Position numbers and translations under genes: made by a program. Below, piece by piece: positions 7,853 to 15,895 of a stretch of 20,668 nt of DNA (the stretch's first letter is position 1; every line of letters begins with the position of its first letter). This stretch comes from an uncultured Bacilli bacterium (GTDB taxonomy: Bacteria; Bacillota_I; Bacilli_A; RF39; UBA660). The stretch covers positions 1 to 20,668 of the forward strand of contig CANQAF010000019.1 in assembly GCA_947588975.1 (NCBI GenBank), written 5' to 3'. The notes under the pieces were generated by a model. The model was given only the letters and a program-made list of their open reading frames with translations, had not been told where the DNA came from and searched no databases.

Positions 7853-8892
7853 TTATGCAGCCTCTTTTCTCCATATTGATCTAAAAAGGTAAGAATACTC
7901 AACAAACATTCGTTTGAAAATGTTTTTTCATTGATATCAATTTTTAATTGTTCTTGCATTAATTGACTAATACCTATTGATTGAAATTCATTGATGTGAT
8001 CATTGAATGAAACCATAGATTGTATATTCACATGCGCCTGTGCATAAAATGCAAGTAACGTACCTAATATATATCGATATTGACGAAATTCTTTGGCAAG
8101 ATAATGGTTTCTATTTTCAATATTCGTTACTATCCTATATTTGTCACAATATTCTTGATTCTTTTGTTCAAACATTTGGAGTAATTGTTCACTCATATCT
8201 GAAAATTCTTTCTCAGAAATAGAAACATAACGAGAAATAAAAGGAAGATTTTTGGGATGGACTTCTCCTAACCATTCATACATGGCAAAAGGTATACTAT
8301 AATTATCTACAATGTTACAAGCATGTAAAGTACTTAGTAACCTATCATAAGCACAAATTTCAGTAGGTGGAATATGTTTTACATCTATTAAATATTTGAC
8401 TGCAAATGTTTCAAAATAAATAGAAATAAATTCTGTAACCAAATATTGATTTTTACTAAATTTTTTTTTGGTTCCATTCAACAAATGAAAAAATTCATGA
8501 ATAAGAATTACTACGTCATTATAATTGAATTCTCGATTTAAATTAATTTCACATTGTTCAAGTTGACAAAGAAATATAAAATGAGAATCAGTATATTCAT
8601 GGTCATAACTAAAATCTAAAACACCACTTTCTATGATTGTATCAAATTGTTCTAAATATTTAGGATGAATTGTTTCGATTACTTCACGTGCTAATGCATA
8701 AATATCTTGAAATGAAAGATGATTTTGAATCGCATTATTTTTTAGTAGAAAAGGTCCTATTTCATTTTTGAAACTCTGAGATAAATAAGCGATGGAAGAA
8801 ATATTACGTAAGTAGAAAGAATCACATTTTTCTAGTCCCTGAAAGCAATTATTCATATATTCATTTAATTTTTGATATTGTTCATCTGTCAT
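7849..8892 (-). CDS. Zincin-like putative metalloprotease with HEFFH motif
   Basis: The start is ATG 8892, preceded by GTGGTGAT; a TTG five codons upstream lacks a ribosome binding site. The 347-residue product has an HExxH zinc motif, HEFFH, at 132-136, in a hydrophobic helix (VVILIHEFFHLLNG). A second helix, LVTEFISIYFETFAVKYL (151-168), supplies Glu 154 or 161 as a possible third zinc ligand, as in gluzincin-type enzymes. No signal peptide or membrane segment is seen, so it is probably cytoplasmic. The rest has many aromatic helices and no family I can name; the substrate is unknown. It overlaps miaA by four bases and has its own promoter at 8917-8945. Confidence 0.8.
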   Translation of the reverse strand: MTDEQYQKLNEYMNNCFQGLEKCDSFYLRNISSIAYLSQSFKNEIGPFLLKNNAIQNHLSFQDIYALAREVIETIHPKYLEQFDTIIESGVLDFSYDHEYTDSHFIFLCQLEQCEINLNREFNYNDVVILIHEFFHLLNGTKKKFSKNQYLVTEFISIYFETFAVKYLIDVKHIPPTEICAYDRLLSTLHACNIVDNYSIPFAMYEWLGEVHPKNLPFISRYVSISEKEFSDMSEQLLQMFEQKNQEYCDKYRIVTNIENRNHYLAKEFRQYRYILGTLLAFYAQAHVNIQSMVSFNDHINEFQSIGISQLMQEQLKIDINEKTFSNECLLSILTFLDQYGEKRLHK

Positions 8893-8916
8893 GTAATCAC
8901 CACTCAATCCATATAT

Positions 8917-8945
8917 ATTAAATCATAAAACAAAGAATTGTGCAA
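8917..8945 (-). promoter_or_regulatory. Putative promoter of the zincin-miaA unit, embedded in the queA terminator
   Basis: The minus strand has TTGCAC (8940-8945), a 17-base spacer and TTTAAT (8917-8922) preceded by TGA. The -35 falls in the loop region of the queA terminator and the TG element abuts the stem base. The element matches are moderate, but the spacing is ideal. Confidence 0.5.
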
Positions 8946-8957
8946 TTCTTTGTTTTA
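8926..8957. terminator. Long hairpin terminator at the end of queA
   Basis: A perfect 15-bp inverted repeat (8926-8940 with 8943-8957) surrounds TG. The minus-strand 3' side, TTCTTTGTTTTA, is U-rich, consistent with termination of the ruvA-ruvB-219aa-queA unit. The queA TAA stop (8955-8957) is the last base triplet of the stem. Confidence 0.75.
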
Positions 8958-9980
8958 TCGAATCATCATACTATCGCCAAATGAAAAGAAACGATATTCT
9001 TGTTTTACTGCTTCTTCATAAGCATGTAAAATATGTTCTTTTCCAGCAAAAGCACTCACTAACATCAATAATGTAGATTTTGGTAAATGAAAATTAGTAA
9101 TTAAAGCATCTATTGCTTGAAAAGTATAACCTGGATAAATAAAAATGTCCGTCCATCCACTACAAGCTTCAAATCGATGTTTTTGTGTCATAATTGTTTC
9201 TAATACACGGGTTGTAGTGGTTCCAACTGCTACAATTCTTCTTCCTTCTTTTTTTGCTTGATTTAATATTTCAGCAGTTTCTTTTGTCATTTGATAAAAT
9301 TCACTATGCATTTTATGTTTGGTTACATCTTCTACAGCAACAGGTCTAAATGTCCCGAGTCCAACATGTAATGTAACATAAATAACATGAATTCCTTTTT
9401 TTTCAATTTTTTGTAATAACTCATTTGTGAAATGTAAACCTGCTGTCGGTGCTGCTGCACTACCTTCTTCTTTCGCATATACAGTTTGATAACGCGTTTG
9501 ATCTTTTAATTTTTCATGGATATATGGAGGTAATGGCATTTCTCCTAACTGATCTAATATCTCATATAAAATACCATTATATTCTAATTGAAAAAGGCGA
9601 ATACCCTCTTCTTTTTCTTCTACACAAACTGCTTGTAATAAACCATTTCCAAACATAATTTTAGTACCTACTTTTACACGTTTCGCAGGTCTTGTCAAAC
9701 ATTCCCAAACATCATTTGTTTGTTCTTTTAACATCAAGATTTCAATCGCCGCATTTGTTTCTACTTTTACGCCATAAAGACGAGCGGGGATTACTTTAGT
9801 ATTATTTAATACCAGTACATCAGATGGTTGTAATTCATCTATAATATCATAAAAATGTTTATGCTCAATTTCACCAGTAATTTTATCTAATACCATCAAT
9901 CTTGAAGTATCCCTGGTAGCTATTGGTGTTTGAGCAATCAAATGTTCAGGTAAAATATAATTAAAATCATCTGTTTTCAT
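8955..9980 (-). CDS. queA: S-adenosylmethionine:tRNA ribosyltransferase-isomerase QueA
   Basis: The 341-residue enzyme makes epoxyqueuosine in tRNA by transferring and isomerising the ribosyl of SAM onto the preQ1 base. Family blocks are the N-terminal DFNYILPEHLIAQTP, RDTSRLMVLD, VLVLNNTKVIPARLYG, EILMLK, LGEMPLPPYI, the central GSAAAPTAGLHFT and HVGLGTFRPV, and the C-terminal TTTTRVLE, GWTDIFIYPGY and TNFHLPKSTLLMLVSAFAG. Length is standard. AAGAGGATAG precedes ATG 9980. It is the last gene of the ruvAB unit, 12 bases after the 219-aa gene; ruvA-ruvB-queA adjacency is common in Bacilli. Confidence 0.98.
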   Translation of the reverse strand: MKTDDFNYILPEHLIAQTPIATRDTSRLMVLDKITGEIEHKHFYDIIDELQPSDVLVLNNTKVIPARLYGVKVETNAAIEILMLKEQTNDVWECLTRPAKRVKVGTKIMFGNGLLQAVCVEEKEEGIRLFQLEYNGILYEILDQLGEMPLPPYIHEKLKDQTRYQTVYAKEEGSAAAPTAGLHFTNELLQKIEKKGIHVIYVTLHVGLGTFRPVAVEDVTKHKMHSEFYQMTKETAEILNQAKKEGRRIVAVGTTTTRVLETIMTQKHRFEACSGWTDIFIYPGYTFQAIDALITNFHLPKSTLLMLVSAFAGKEHILHAYEEAVKQEYRFFSFGDSMMIR

Positions 9981-9992
9981 ACTATCCTCTTT

Positions 9993-10652
9993 CTACTTAG
10001 AAAAATACGGTTCAATACTTTTAATTAATTGGTTTCTTTGTTCTCTTTCATTGGCGGGAAAAGTATATTTCCAGTATTCATAAGCTGGATAATATTCACG
10101 TAAATATAATAAAATTTCCCTAGTTTGTGGTTGAATTCCCATTTGATTATAACTAATGATTCCAGAGTTTCCGCGTGTTACTGGTGTAATACTACAAAGA
10201 ATAAAACCTAAATAATCAATCAAAAAATGAAGTGGTAAATCCATCCTTCTTGTTGGATTTTGTTGTACTAAGTTTTGATATTTTATATAAGCTTGATCAC
10301 TTTGTAAAGCACGCAAAACAAGACCAATGGAATAATTTGTATGCTCTCCAGGATCATTGGTTGGATATACTTGTCCAAAAGGGTCAATCATACTACTTTT
10401 CAAAGGATGAACCTCTTCATTAAACTTTTCTGGTTGTAATACCGGAAAAGATAGAGGTACATCATTATATATCAATTGATACTCAGTTTGATTCCATTTC
10501 AATTGCGTATTACCAAAAAGAAGTGGATTATTTTGAATATATCCATTTTTTAATAATGTTAATATTTCATCTTCGATATTTTGTTGTTCACTATCAAATT
10601 TTATTTGTTCATTTTTTCCTTGGGGATTTATAAATTCTAAGATACGTTCCAT
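9993..10652 (-). CDS. Hypothetical protein inserted between ruvB and queA
   Basis: I do not recognise this 219-residue protein. It has no signal peptide and no clear membrane segment. The N-terminal half is polar (LEFINPQGKNEQIKFD). The middle has SMIDPFGQVYPTNDPGEHTN, and a hydrophobic helix LHFLIDYLGFILCSITP (about 144-160) precedes TRGNSGIISYNQMG. The C-terminal part is aromatic-rich (LREYYPAYEYWKYTFPANERE). AGGAG lies eight bases before ATG 10652. It is 22 bases after ruvB and 12 before queA, so it is surely co-transcribed with them. Its position suggests, but does not show, a role near DNA repair or tRNA modification. Confidence 0.8.
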   Translation of the reverse strand: MERILEFINPQGKNEQIKFDSEQQNIEDEILTLLKNGYIQNNPLLFGNTQLKWNQTEYQLIYNDVPLSFPVLQPEKFNEEVHPLKSSMIDPFGQVYPTNDPGEHTNYSIGLVLRALQSDQAYIKYQNLVQQNPTRRMDLPLHFLIDYLGFILCSITPVTRGNSGIISYNQMGIQPQTREILLYLREYYPAYEYWKYTFPANEREQRNQLIKSIEPYFSK

Positions 10653-10670
10653 ACATACAACTCCTACTAT

Positions 10671-10684
10671 TTTGTTATAACAAA
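10671..10684 (-). promoter_or_regulatory. Perfect palindrome over the ruvB stop, possible weak internal promoter
   Basis: TTTGTTATAACAAA is a perfect 14-base palindrome containing the ruvB TAA stop. On the minus strand it reads TGTTATAAC, one base from the extended -10 used elsewhere here, 22 bases before the 219-aa gene. No -35 is seen, and chance is possible. Confidence 0.3.
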
Positions 10685-11691
10685 GTATCTAACATATTTT
10701 CTTGATGAGGTATACCTAAATGATGATATGCTTTTTCAGTCACAATACGACCTCTGCTAGTACGTTTTAAAAAGCCAATTTGTAATAAATATGGCTCATA
10801 TACATCCTCAATTGTGGTTTGTTCTTCTCCAATAGATGATGCGATTGCCTCAATACCAACTGGTCCTCCATTAAACTTTTCAATAATGGATTTTAATAAA
10901 TGATAATCGGTATCATCTAATCCAATCGGATCTACTTTTAATTGATTTAAAGCAGTTTTTGCAATTTCTAAAGTAATAGTGCCATCCCCTTGTACTTGTG
11001 CAAAATCTCGTACACGTTTTAATAATCGATTGGCGATTCGTGGAGTTCCCCTACTTCTTCGTGCTAATTCCAAAGCAGCATCATCAGAAATAGGACAATT
11101 TAGAACACGACTCGTACGCTTGATGATCTGTGTCAATTGTTCTTCTGTATAATACTTTAATTTAGAGACAATTCCAAAACGGTCACGAAGTGGACTCGAT
11201 AAATCTCCAGCTCTTGTTGTTGCACCTACTAAAGTAAATGGAGGTAAATCAATCCGAATATTTTTAGAAGAAGATTCTCCACCAACGATAATATCTAACA
11301 CATAGTCTTCCATTGCTGGATATAAAATTTCTTCAATATATCTAGGCATTCTGTGAATTTCATCAATAAACAAAACATCTCCTGGTTCTAGTGTAGATAA
11401 AATAGCTGCTAAATCTCCACTTTTTTCAATAGAAGGTCCACTTGCCGTTTTAATATTACTACCTAGTTCGTTTGCAATAATATAGGCTAAAGTTGTTTTT
11501 CCAAGTCCAGGAGGGCCATACAATAATACATGATCAAGTGGTTCTTCACGCATTTTTGCAGCTTTAATAAAAATATCTAAATTTGTTTTTACCTCAGTTT
11601 GACCAATATATTCATCCAAGCTATCTGGACGAATTGTTTTTTCGAATGTATCTTCAGATAATTCATGATTTGTTATCACTCTTTCTTCCAT
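10675..11691 (-). CDS. ruvB: Holliday junction branch migration ATPase RuvB
   Basis: The 338-residue AAA+ motor assembles as hexamers on DNA and, with RuvA, drives branch migration. Motifs seen are Walker A GPPGLGKTT (59-67), Walker B FIDEIH (108-113), the sensor VGATTRAG (155-162), the Arg finger in PLRDRFG (167-173), and the C-terminal winged-helix domain with GGPVGIEAIASSIGEE, EPYLLQIGFL and TSRGRI. All key residues are intact and length is standard. AAAGGAA precedes ATG 11691. It starts 13 bases after ruvA and is co-transcribed with it. Confidence 0.98.
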   Translation of the reverse strand: MEERVITNHELSEDTFEKTIRPDSLDEYIGQTEVKTNLDIFIKAAKMREEPLDHVLLYGPPGLGKTTLAYIIANELGSNIKTASGPSIEKSGDLAAILSTLEPGDVLFIDEIHRMPRYIEEILYPAMEDYVLDIIVGGESSSKNIRIDLPPFTLVGATTRAGDLSSPLRDRFGIVSKLKYYTEEQLTQIIKRTSRVLNCPISDDAALELARRSRGTPRIANRLLKRVRDFAQVQGDGTITLEIAKTALNQLKVDPIGLDDTDYHLLKSIIEKFNGGPVGIEAIASSIGEEQTTIEDVYEPYLLQIGFLKRTSRGRIVTEKAYHHLGIPHQENMLDTLL

Positions 11692-11704
11692 AGCGCATTC
11701 CTTT

Positions 11705-12256
11705 CTATTTTAACAATAATTTTAAAGCTTCTTTTACTTGATCTTCTATTTTTAAAGAAACATCTACTTTATTTACAATTCTTTGAATATCAGTTTGTTT
11801 ATATCCTAATGCTTTTAGTGTTTCAATTAATTCTTCATTTTGTACATTCGTATTAGCTACTTGACTCACTAGTTTTCCTTTTAAATCAAGTATAATTTGA
11901 CGAGCTACTTTATCTCCAATTTTAGGAAATTTTTTCAAATATAAAATATTTTCATGTTCGATTGCATTCATAATTCCATCAATAGAACCAGTTGCCAACA
12001 TAGGTAATGCCATCTTGCAACCTAGTCCTTTTACATCAATTAATCGTAAGAATAATTCTTTCTCTTCTTTGCTTCCAAAACCATATAAAGAAATTTCATC
12101 TTCTCGCACATATTGATATATATATACTTGATATGTCTCATTGACATGGAAAGAATAAGGATTTCCTGTATATATCATATATCCAATTCCATTTTGTTCT
12201 AACACAATATAATTACTTTCAACCTGTGTCACAATTCCTTTTATATATTCATACAT
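11705..12256 (-). CDS. ruvA: Holliday junction branch migration complex subunit RuvA
   Basis: The 183-residue protein binds four-way junctions as a tetramer and loads RuvB. Domain I is the OB fold at the N-terminus (MYEYIKGIVTQVESNYIVLE). The helix-hairpin-helix domain II contains LIDVKGLGCKMALPML and LKKFPKIGDKVARQIILDLK. A short C-terminal domain III (IETLKALGYKQTDIQRIV) provides the RuvB contact. It is slightly shorter than the roughly 200-residue norm, with a reduced linker between domains II and III. TAGGTGG precedes ATG 12256, and the extended -10 at 12275-12283 drives the four-gene unit. Confidence 0.97.
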   Translation of the reverse strand: MYEYIKGIVTQVESNYIVLEQNGIGYMIYTGNPYSFHVNETYQVYIYQYVREDEISLYGFGSKEEKELFLRLIDVKGLGCKMALPMLATGSIDGIMNAIEHENILYLKKFPKIGDKVARQIILDLKGKLVSQVANTNVQNEELIETLKALGYKQTDIQRIVNKVDVSLKIEDQVKEALKLLLK

Positions 12257-12274
12257 TCTGAACCACCTATATCC

Positions 12275-12283
12275 ATTATATCA
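12275..12283 (-). promoter_or_regulatory. Extended -10 promoter of the ruvA-ruvB-219aa-queA unit
   Basis: The minus strand reads TGATATAAT, its -10 starting 19 bases from ATG 12256 and 7 bases beyond the secG terminator stem. No good -35 is apparent; that region would fall in the terminator loop. Confidence 0.65.
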
Positions 12284-12287
12284 TAAA

Positions 12288-12312
12288 AAAATAGTAACTT
12301 AATTACTATTTT
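12288..12312 (-). terminator. Intrinsic terminator of secG
   Basis: AAAATAGTAA (12288-12297) pairs with TTACTATTTT (12303-12312) around a five-base loop, followed on the minus strand by more T. The secG TAA stop (12311-12313) overlaps the arm. Confidence 0.8.
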
Positions 12313-12523
12313 AAAATCCTAAAATAAAACAAATAACAAAGAAAGCCAATCCTAAGCAAAAAGTCAGTCTGGTAATGAATAACTCTCCGCCTCTTTCTTT
12401 TCTATTTTTAAATAAACTATCATTGCCACCTGTTAATGCATTTGAAGCACTTTCTGCTTTTCCCGCTTGCAATAACACAATTGCAATTAGTAAAATTGAT
12501 ACTATAATTAATAAAATATGCAT
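12311..12523 (-). CDS. secG: Preprotein translocase subunit SecG
   Basis: This 70-residue integral membrane protein is part of the SecYEG channel. It has two transmembrane helices (about 3-19 and 52-68) separated by the conserved cytoplasmic loop: VLLQAGKAESASNALTGG, then a basic FKNRKERGGELFITRLT stretch. LLQ, GK, the GG pair and the RGG are the expected SecG signature positions. Length is typical for Bacillota. GGGAGG lies seven bases before ATG 12523. It is transcribed alone from a well-formed promoter (12545-12573) and ends in its own terminator. Confidence 0.95.
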   Translation of the reverse strand: MHILLIIVSILLIAIVLLQAGKAESASNALTGGNDSLFKNRKERGGELFITRLTFCLGLAFFVICFILGF

Positions 12524-12544
12524 TTTGACCTCCCAACTTTTAAT

Positions 12545-12573
12545 AATGTACCATATCTATAGAAAAAAAGCAA
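12545..12573 (-). promoter_or_regulatory. Promoter of secG
   Basis: On the minus strand, TTGCTT (12568-12573), a 17-base spacer and TACATT (12545-12550) preceded by TGG form an extended -10 promoter, starting 22 bases from the secG ATG. The rest of the 97-base gap to fmt holds nothing recognisable except an AT-rich stretch after the fmt stop. Confidence 0.7.
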
Positions 12574-12620
12574 TATTTTACTATATCATTTCATTTCTAA
12601 AAACGATACATAAAATAAAT

Positions 12621-13586
12621 TTATTCAAATATTTTGCCAATTAAAGAATCTTTATTTTGATATCCATTGATAAAATCAGTTGCCTTCATCTTATTTTTAC
12701 CTTCTGGTTGAATGATAGTAAAGACGACTTCACCGTTAGATACTTTTACACCAATTCCATCTGGATATAATTTTGTAATTTGTCCATCGAACAATGTTGG
12801 ATAAGTATTTTCTGTATAATAGCACTCCCAAACTTTGATAATTTTAGAATCCAAAGTAGTATATGCACCTGGCCAACTATTCAGTCCTCTGATTTGGTTG
12901 TAAATTTGTTTTTTCGTTACATCAAAATGAAGTTTTTCATCTTCCCTTGTAATATTAAACGCATATGTGGCTTGACTTTCATCTTGCTTGATACGAGGAG
13001 CAGTACCGTCAATGATAGATGGGATCACTTCTAATAATAAATCTTTTCCTAATATTTGTAACTTATCATATAAAGAAGATGCTGTATCAGTATCTTCAAT
13101 TGGAATTTCTGTTTGGGCAATCATATCTCCTTGATCCATCTTAGAACTCATGTGCATAATTGTGATTCCTGTTTTTTTATGACCTTCTATAATTGCATGA
13201 TGAATTGGAGCTCCACCTCTTAGCTTAGGCAATAGCGAAGCATGTACATTAATACATCCATAGGTTGGATACATTAATAATTCTAATGGAAGCATTTGAC
13301 CATATGCACAAGTAATAATTAAATTTGGTTTTAATGCAATAATTTCTTGCCATTCTTCTTTTATTTTAGTCGGTTGTAAAACTAAAATGGTATGTTCTTT
13401 TGCTAACGTTTTAACAGGTGGCTCAGCAATTTTTCCATTTCGACCAACTGGTTTATCTGGTTGCGTTACCACTGCTCTTACATGATAATGATCGATTAAA
13501 CCTTGTAATATTGGAACAGCAAACTGTGGTGTTCCCATAAACACAATTCTCAATTCTTCTTTTACATTGATATCATTAATATTCAT
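12621..13586 (-). CDS. fmt: Methionyl-tRNA formyltransferase
   Basis: The 321-residue enzyme formylates initiator Met-tRNA using 10-formyltetrahydrofolate. The Rossmann-like N-terminal domain has RIVFMGTPQFAVP and VVTQPDKPVGR. The catalytic triad residues appear as N113 and H115 in INVHASLLPKLRGGAPI and D151 in MDQGDMI. The C-terminal domain after about 210 has GLNSWPGAYT and the tRNA-binding OB-like region. About eleven residues precede the usual start of the fold, but the AGGTGAT before ATG 13586 supports this start. It lies 40 bases after priA and probably shares its transcript, the common priA-fmt order. A weak TGGTAAAAT at 13603-13611 could be an internal promoter but would leave a very short leader. 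Confidence 0.97.
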   Translation of the reverse strand: MNINDINVKEELRIVFMGTPQFAVPILQGLIDHYHVRAVVTQPDKPVGRNGKIAEPPVKTLAKEHTILVLQPTKIKEEWQEIIALKPNLIITCAYGQMLPLELLMYPTYGCINVHASLLPKLRGGAPIHHAIIEGHKKTGITIMHMSSKMDQGDMIAQTEIPIEDTDTASSLYDKLQILGKDLLLEVIPSIIDGTAPRIKQDESQATYAFNITREDEKLHFDVTKKQIYNQIRGLNSWPGAYTTLDSKIIKVWECYYTENTYPTLFDGQITKLYPDGIGVKVSNGEVVFTIIQPEGKNKMKATDFINGYQNKDSLIGKIFE

Positions 13587-13626
13587 ATTATCACCTATTA
13601 TTATTTTACCATAATTTATAAACTAT

Positions 13627-15798
13627 TTACAATCGTATGGGATTTAAATCAATATCTAGTTGCACATCTTTGCGTGAACGATAAATTTCATTTAATAATT
13701 GAAGATGTTCATAGATATCTTCTGTTTTTTTATACTTTAGTATCACTTGAACTTGATAAACATGATTTATTTTAGGAATAGCAGCAAAACTAGGCCCTAA
13801 TATCATTACATGATTCAACGGAAGACGCTTCCAAAATGATGCGACTTTCTGTCCTTCTGCTAATAAATTCTGCTCATGAGATGACTTTAAAGATATTAAA
13901 CATAAATTATAATATGGGCTATAATGAAGTTGTCGTCTAATTTTCATTTCTTCATGATAAAATCCAACATAATCATGTGTTTTTGCTTTTTGTATACTAT
14001 AATGATTGATCGAAAATCCTTGAATTACAACTTCACCTTTTAACTGAGATCTTCCTGCTCTACCTGCTACTTGTGATAATAAATCAAAAGTTCTTTCAGC
14101 ACTTCTAAAATCAGGAATATTTAAAGTAGCATCTCCATTTAAAACACCAACTAAAGTTACCTTAGGAAAATCAAGTCCTTTTGCAATCATTTGTGTACCT
14201 AATAAAATCGAATATTTTTCTTCTAAGAAGTCACGAATCATACGATCATGACTTCCCTTTTTAGAAGTAGTATCATTATCCATACGCAAAATAGATGTGT
14301 TTGGAAATTGTTCATTTAAATATTGTTCTAACCGTTCTGTACCCAGTCCATAAGAAGTCATATTTTTTGCATGACATTCTGGGCATGTAGTCAATATATT
14401 AGTTGTATAACCACAATAATGGCACTGCATTTTATTTAACGTCTTATGATATGTAAGAGGTATATCACATGCCGGACATTTATGTGTATAACCACAATTT
14501 TTACAAGTATGAATTGTAGTATACCCTCTTCGATTCAACAGTAATATAATTTGTTCTTTACGATCCAATTTTTCTTGAATTTTTTGTTTCAATATTTCTG
14601 ATAAAATAAAATTCCCTTTCTTGACTTCATCTTTCATATCAATTAAACTCACAGTTGGCAAATTCTGGTCAATACGATGTTTCATTTCACATAATGTATA
14701 TATACCAGAAAGAGCCCTTGTATAACTTTCAATGGATGGTGTTGCACTGCCTAATACTAATGGAATTTGATATCGTTTAGCACGCCATAAAGCAATATCA
14801 ATTGCATGATATTTAGGGGTATTTTCTTGTTTATAAGTTGTTGAATGTTCTTCATCAATAATGATAATTCCTAAATTCGTAAAAGGCGCAAATATTGCAC
14901 TACGTGCACCAATTACAATTGGCACTTCTTTTCGTTCAATTTTTCGCCATTCATCATATTTTTCACCATCACTTAATCGACTATGTAAAACAGCAATTTG
15001 ATCTGGAAATCTATGTGTAAAGGTTTCAATGAATTGTGGAGTTAAACTAATTTCTGGTACCAAAATAATTGCTTCTTTTCCATTTGTTAGAACTTGTTCA
15101 ATTAAACGCATATATACTTCTGTTTTTCCACTGCCTGTTACACCATGTAATAAATAAGGTTGAAATGAATTCAAATGAATTTTTTCTAATACTTGCTTCT
15201 GTTCTAAAGTTAAATTTGGTTTTTCTTTTATTTGCTCACTAAAATAATGTATACGGTATACTTCTTCTTCCACTTCTTTTAATACATGATATTTTATCAA
15301 AGTAGAAAGCCCAGATGGTGAAATAGAAAGTAACTCTTTTTTTAGTACTTTTTCTTCACCATCCATACGATTTAAAATTTGTTGTTGAGCTTTTGTAGCT
15401 GCATGATTACTATGATATGCTTGATCCCACATAATCCATTTTTCATATTTTTTAGGTACCGTTTTATTTTGCTTGGCTTTTAAAGCTGTTGGTAACATGG
15501 TTTGATATGCATAAATTGTATTACATAACGTTTTTTTTGCCATATAAGAACCTAACGCAATTAATTCTTCATTTAATACTGGTTGCGTATCTATGATAGA
15601 TACAATTTCTTTTACCTCATAATCACCTGAACATATTGACTCTATACTTAAAACAAATCCTTCTAATTTTTGATGTCCAAAAGGAACTACTACACGTTTT
15701 CCAATGGCTATTTCATTTTGTAGATGTTTTGGAACCCGGTAAGTAAACGTTTTCGAAATTTGTTTTGCTTTCAATTCTATTAGTACCTGTACAAACAT
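13627..15798 (-). CDS. priA: Primosomal protein N' (replication restart helicase PriA)
   Basis: The 723-residue 3'-5' superfamily 2 helicase recognises stalled forks and starts primosome reassembly. ATG 15798 is chosen because GGTGA lies just before it; the upstream GTG at 15807 has no ribosome binding site. The N-terminal 3'-DNA-binding domain (about 1-100) is followed by Walker A GVTGSGKT (219-226), DEEH (315-318) and LGSATPS (349-355). Eight zinc-binding Cys stand at 432, 435, 441, 444, 459, 462, 472 and 475. Motifs MIAKGLDFPKV and QVAGRAGRS complete the helicase core. All key residues are present. Its promoter is at 15815-15843, divergent from the 140-aa gene. Confidence 0.97.
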   Translation of the reverse strand: MFVQVLIELKAKQISKTFTYRVPKHLQNEIAIGKRVVVPFGHQKLEGFVLSIESICSGDYEVKEIVSIIDTQPVLNEELIALGSYMAKKTLCNTIYAYQTMLPTALKAKQNKTVPKKYEKWIMWDQAYHSNHAATKAQQQILNRMDGEEKVLKKELLSISPSGLSTLIKYHVLKEVEEEVYRIHYFSEQIKEKPNLTLEQKQVLEKIHLNSFQPYLLHGVTGSGKTEVYMRLIEQVLTNGKEAIILVPEISLTPQFIETFTHRFPDQIAVLHSRLSDGEKYDEWRKIERKEVPIVIGARSAIFAPFTNLGIIIIDEEHSTTYKQENTPKYHAIDIALWRAKRYQIPLVLGSATPSIESYTRALSGIYTLCEMKHRIDQNLPTVSLIDMKDEVKKGNFILSEILKQKIQEKLDRKEQIILLLNRRGYTTIHTCKNCGYTHKCPACDIPLTYHKTLNKMQCHYCGYTTNILTTCPECHAKNMTSYGLGTERLEQYLNEQFPNTSILRMDNDTTSKKGSHDRMIRDFLEEKYSILLGTQMIAKGLDFPKVTLVGVLNGDATLNIPDFRSAERTFDLLSQVAGRAGRSQLKGEVVIQGFSINHYSIQKAKTHDYVGFYHEEMKIRRQLHYSPYYNLCLISLKSSHEQNLLAEGQKVASFWKRLPLNHVMILGPSFAAIPKINHVYQVQVILKYKKTEDIYEHLQLLNEIYRSRKDVQLDIDLNPIRL

Positions 15799-15814
15799 AG
15801 TCTTCACCGCATTT

Positions 15815-15843
15815 ATTATAACAAAAAATACAATTTCAGTCTA
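15815..15843 (-). promoter_or_regulatory. Promoter of priA-fmt
   Basis: On the minus strand, TAGACT (15838-15843, four of six matches to TTGACA), a 17-base spacer and TATAAT (15815-15820) preceded by TGT form an extended -10 promoter. The 97-base intergenic gap is shared with the divergent promoter of the 140-aa gene. Confidence 0.7.
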
Positions 15844-15846
15844 TGT

Positions 15847-15875
15847 TTGACTTTATAAATGAAATATCTTATAAT
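15847..15875 (+). promoter_or_regulatory. Promoter of the 140-aa plus-strand gene
   Basis: TTGACT (15847-15852), a 17-base spacer and perfect TATAAT (15870-15875) form the most consensus-like promoter in the window. An AAGGAGGG ribosome binding site follows, five bases before ATG 15896. Confidence 0.85.
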
Positions 15876-15895
15876 CAATTATAAGGAGGGTTTCA

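Noticed and set aside
8893..8907. A TTG start adding five residues to the zincin-like protein.
   Set aside because: The GTGGTGAT ribosome binding site is correctly placed for ATG 8892, not for the TTG.
11665..11856. Hydrophobic plus-strand frames, here and elsewhere (for example 5425-5643 and 7676-7879), that mimic membrane proteins.
   Set aside because: They are complements of Glu/Lys-rich AT-rich genes, which always look Leu/Phe/Ile-rich in the opposite strand; no expression signals were found.
12524..12620. A possible riboswitch, T-box or small RNA in the longer intergenic gaps.
   Set aside because: Leaders are short, and beyond promoter elements and terminator stems no structured conserved element could be recognised.
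12375..12644. A plus-strand 89-codon frame opposite secG.
   Set aside because: It is antisense to a clear SecG and has no ribosome binding site or family resemblance; it is a shadow frame.
15799..15807. A GTG start adding three residues to PriA.
   Set aside because: The GTG is itself part of the GGTGA ribosome binding site for ATG 15798.
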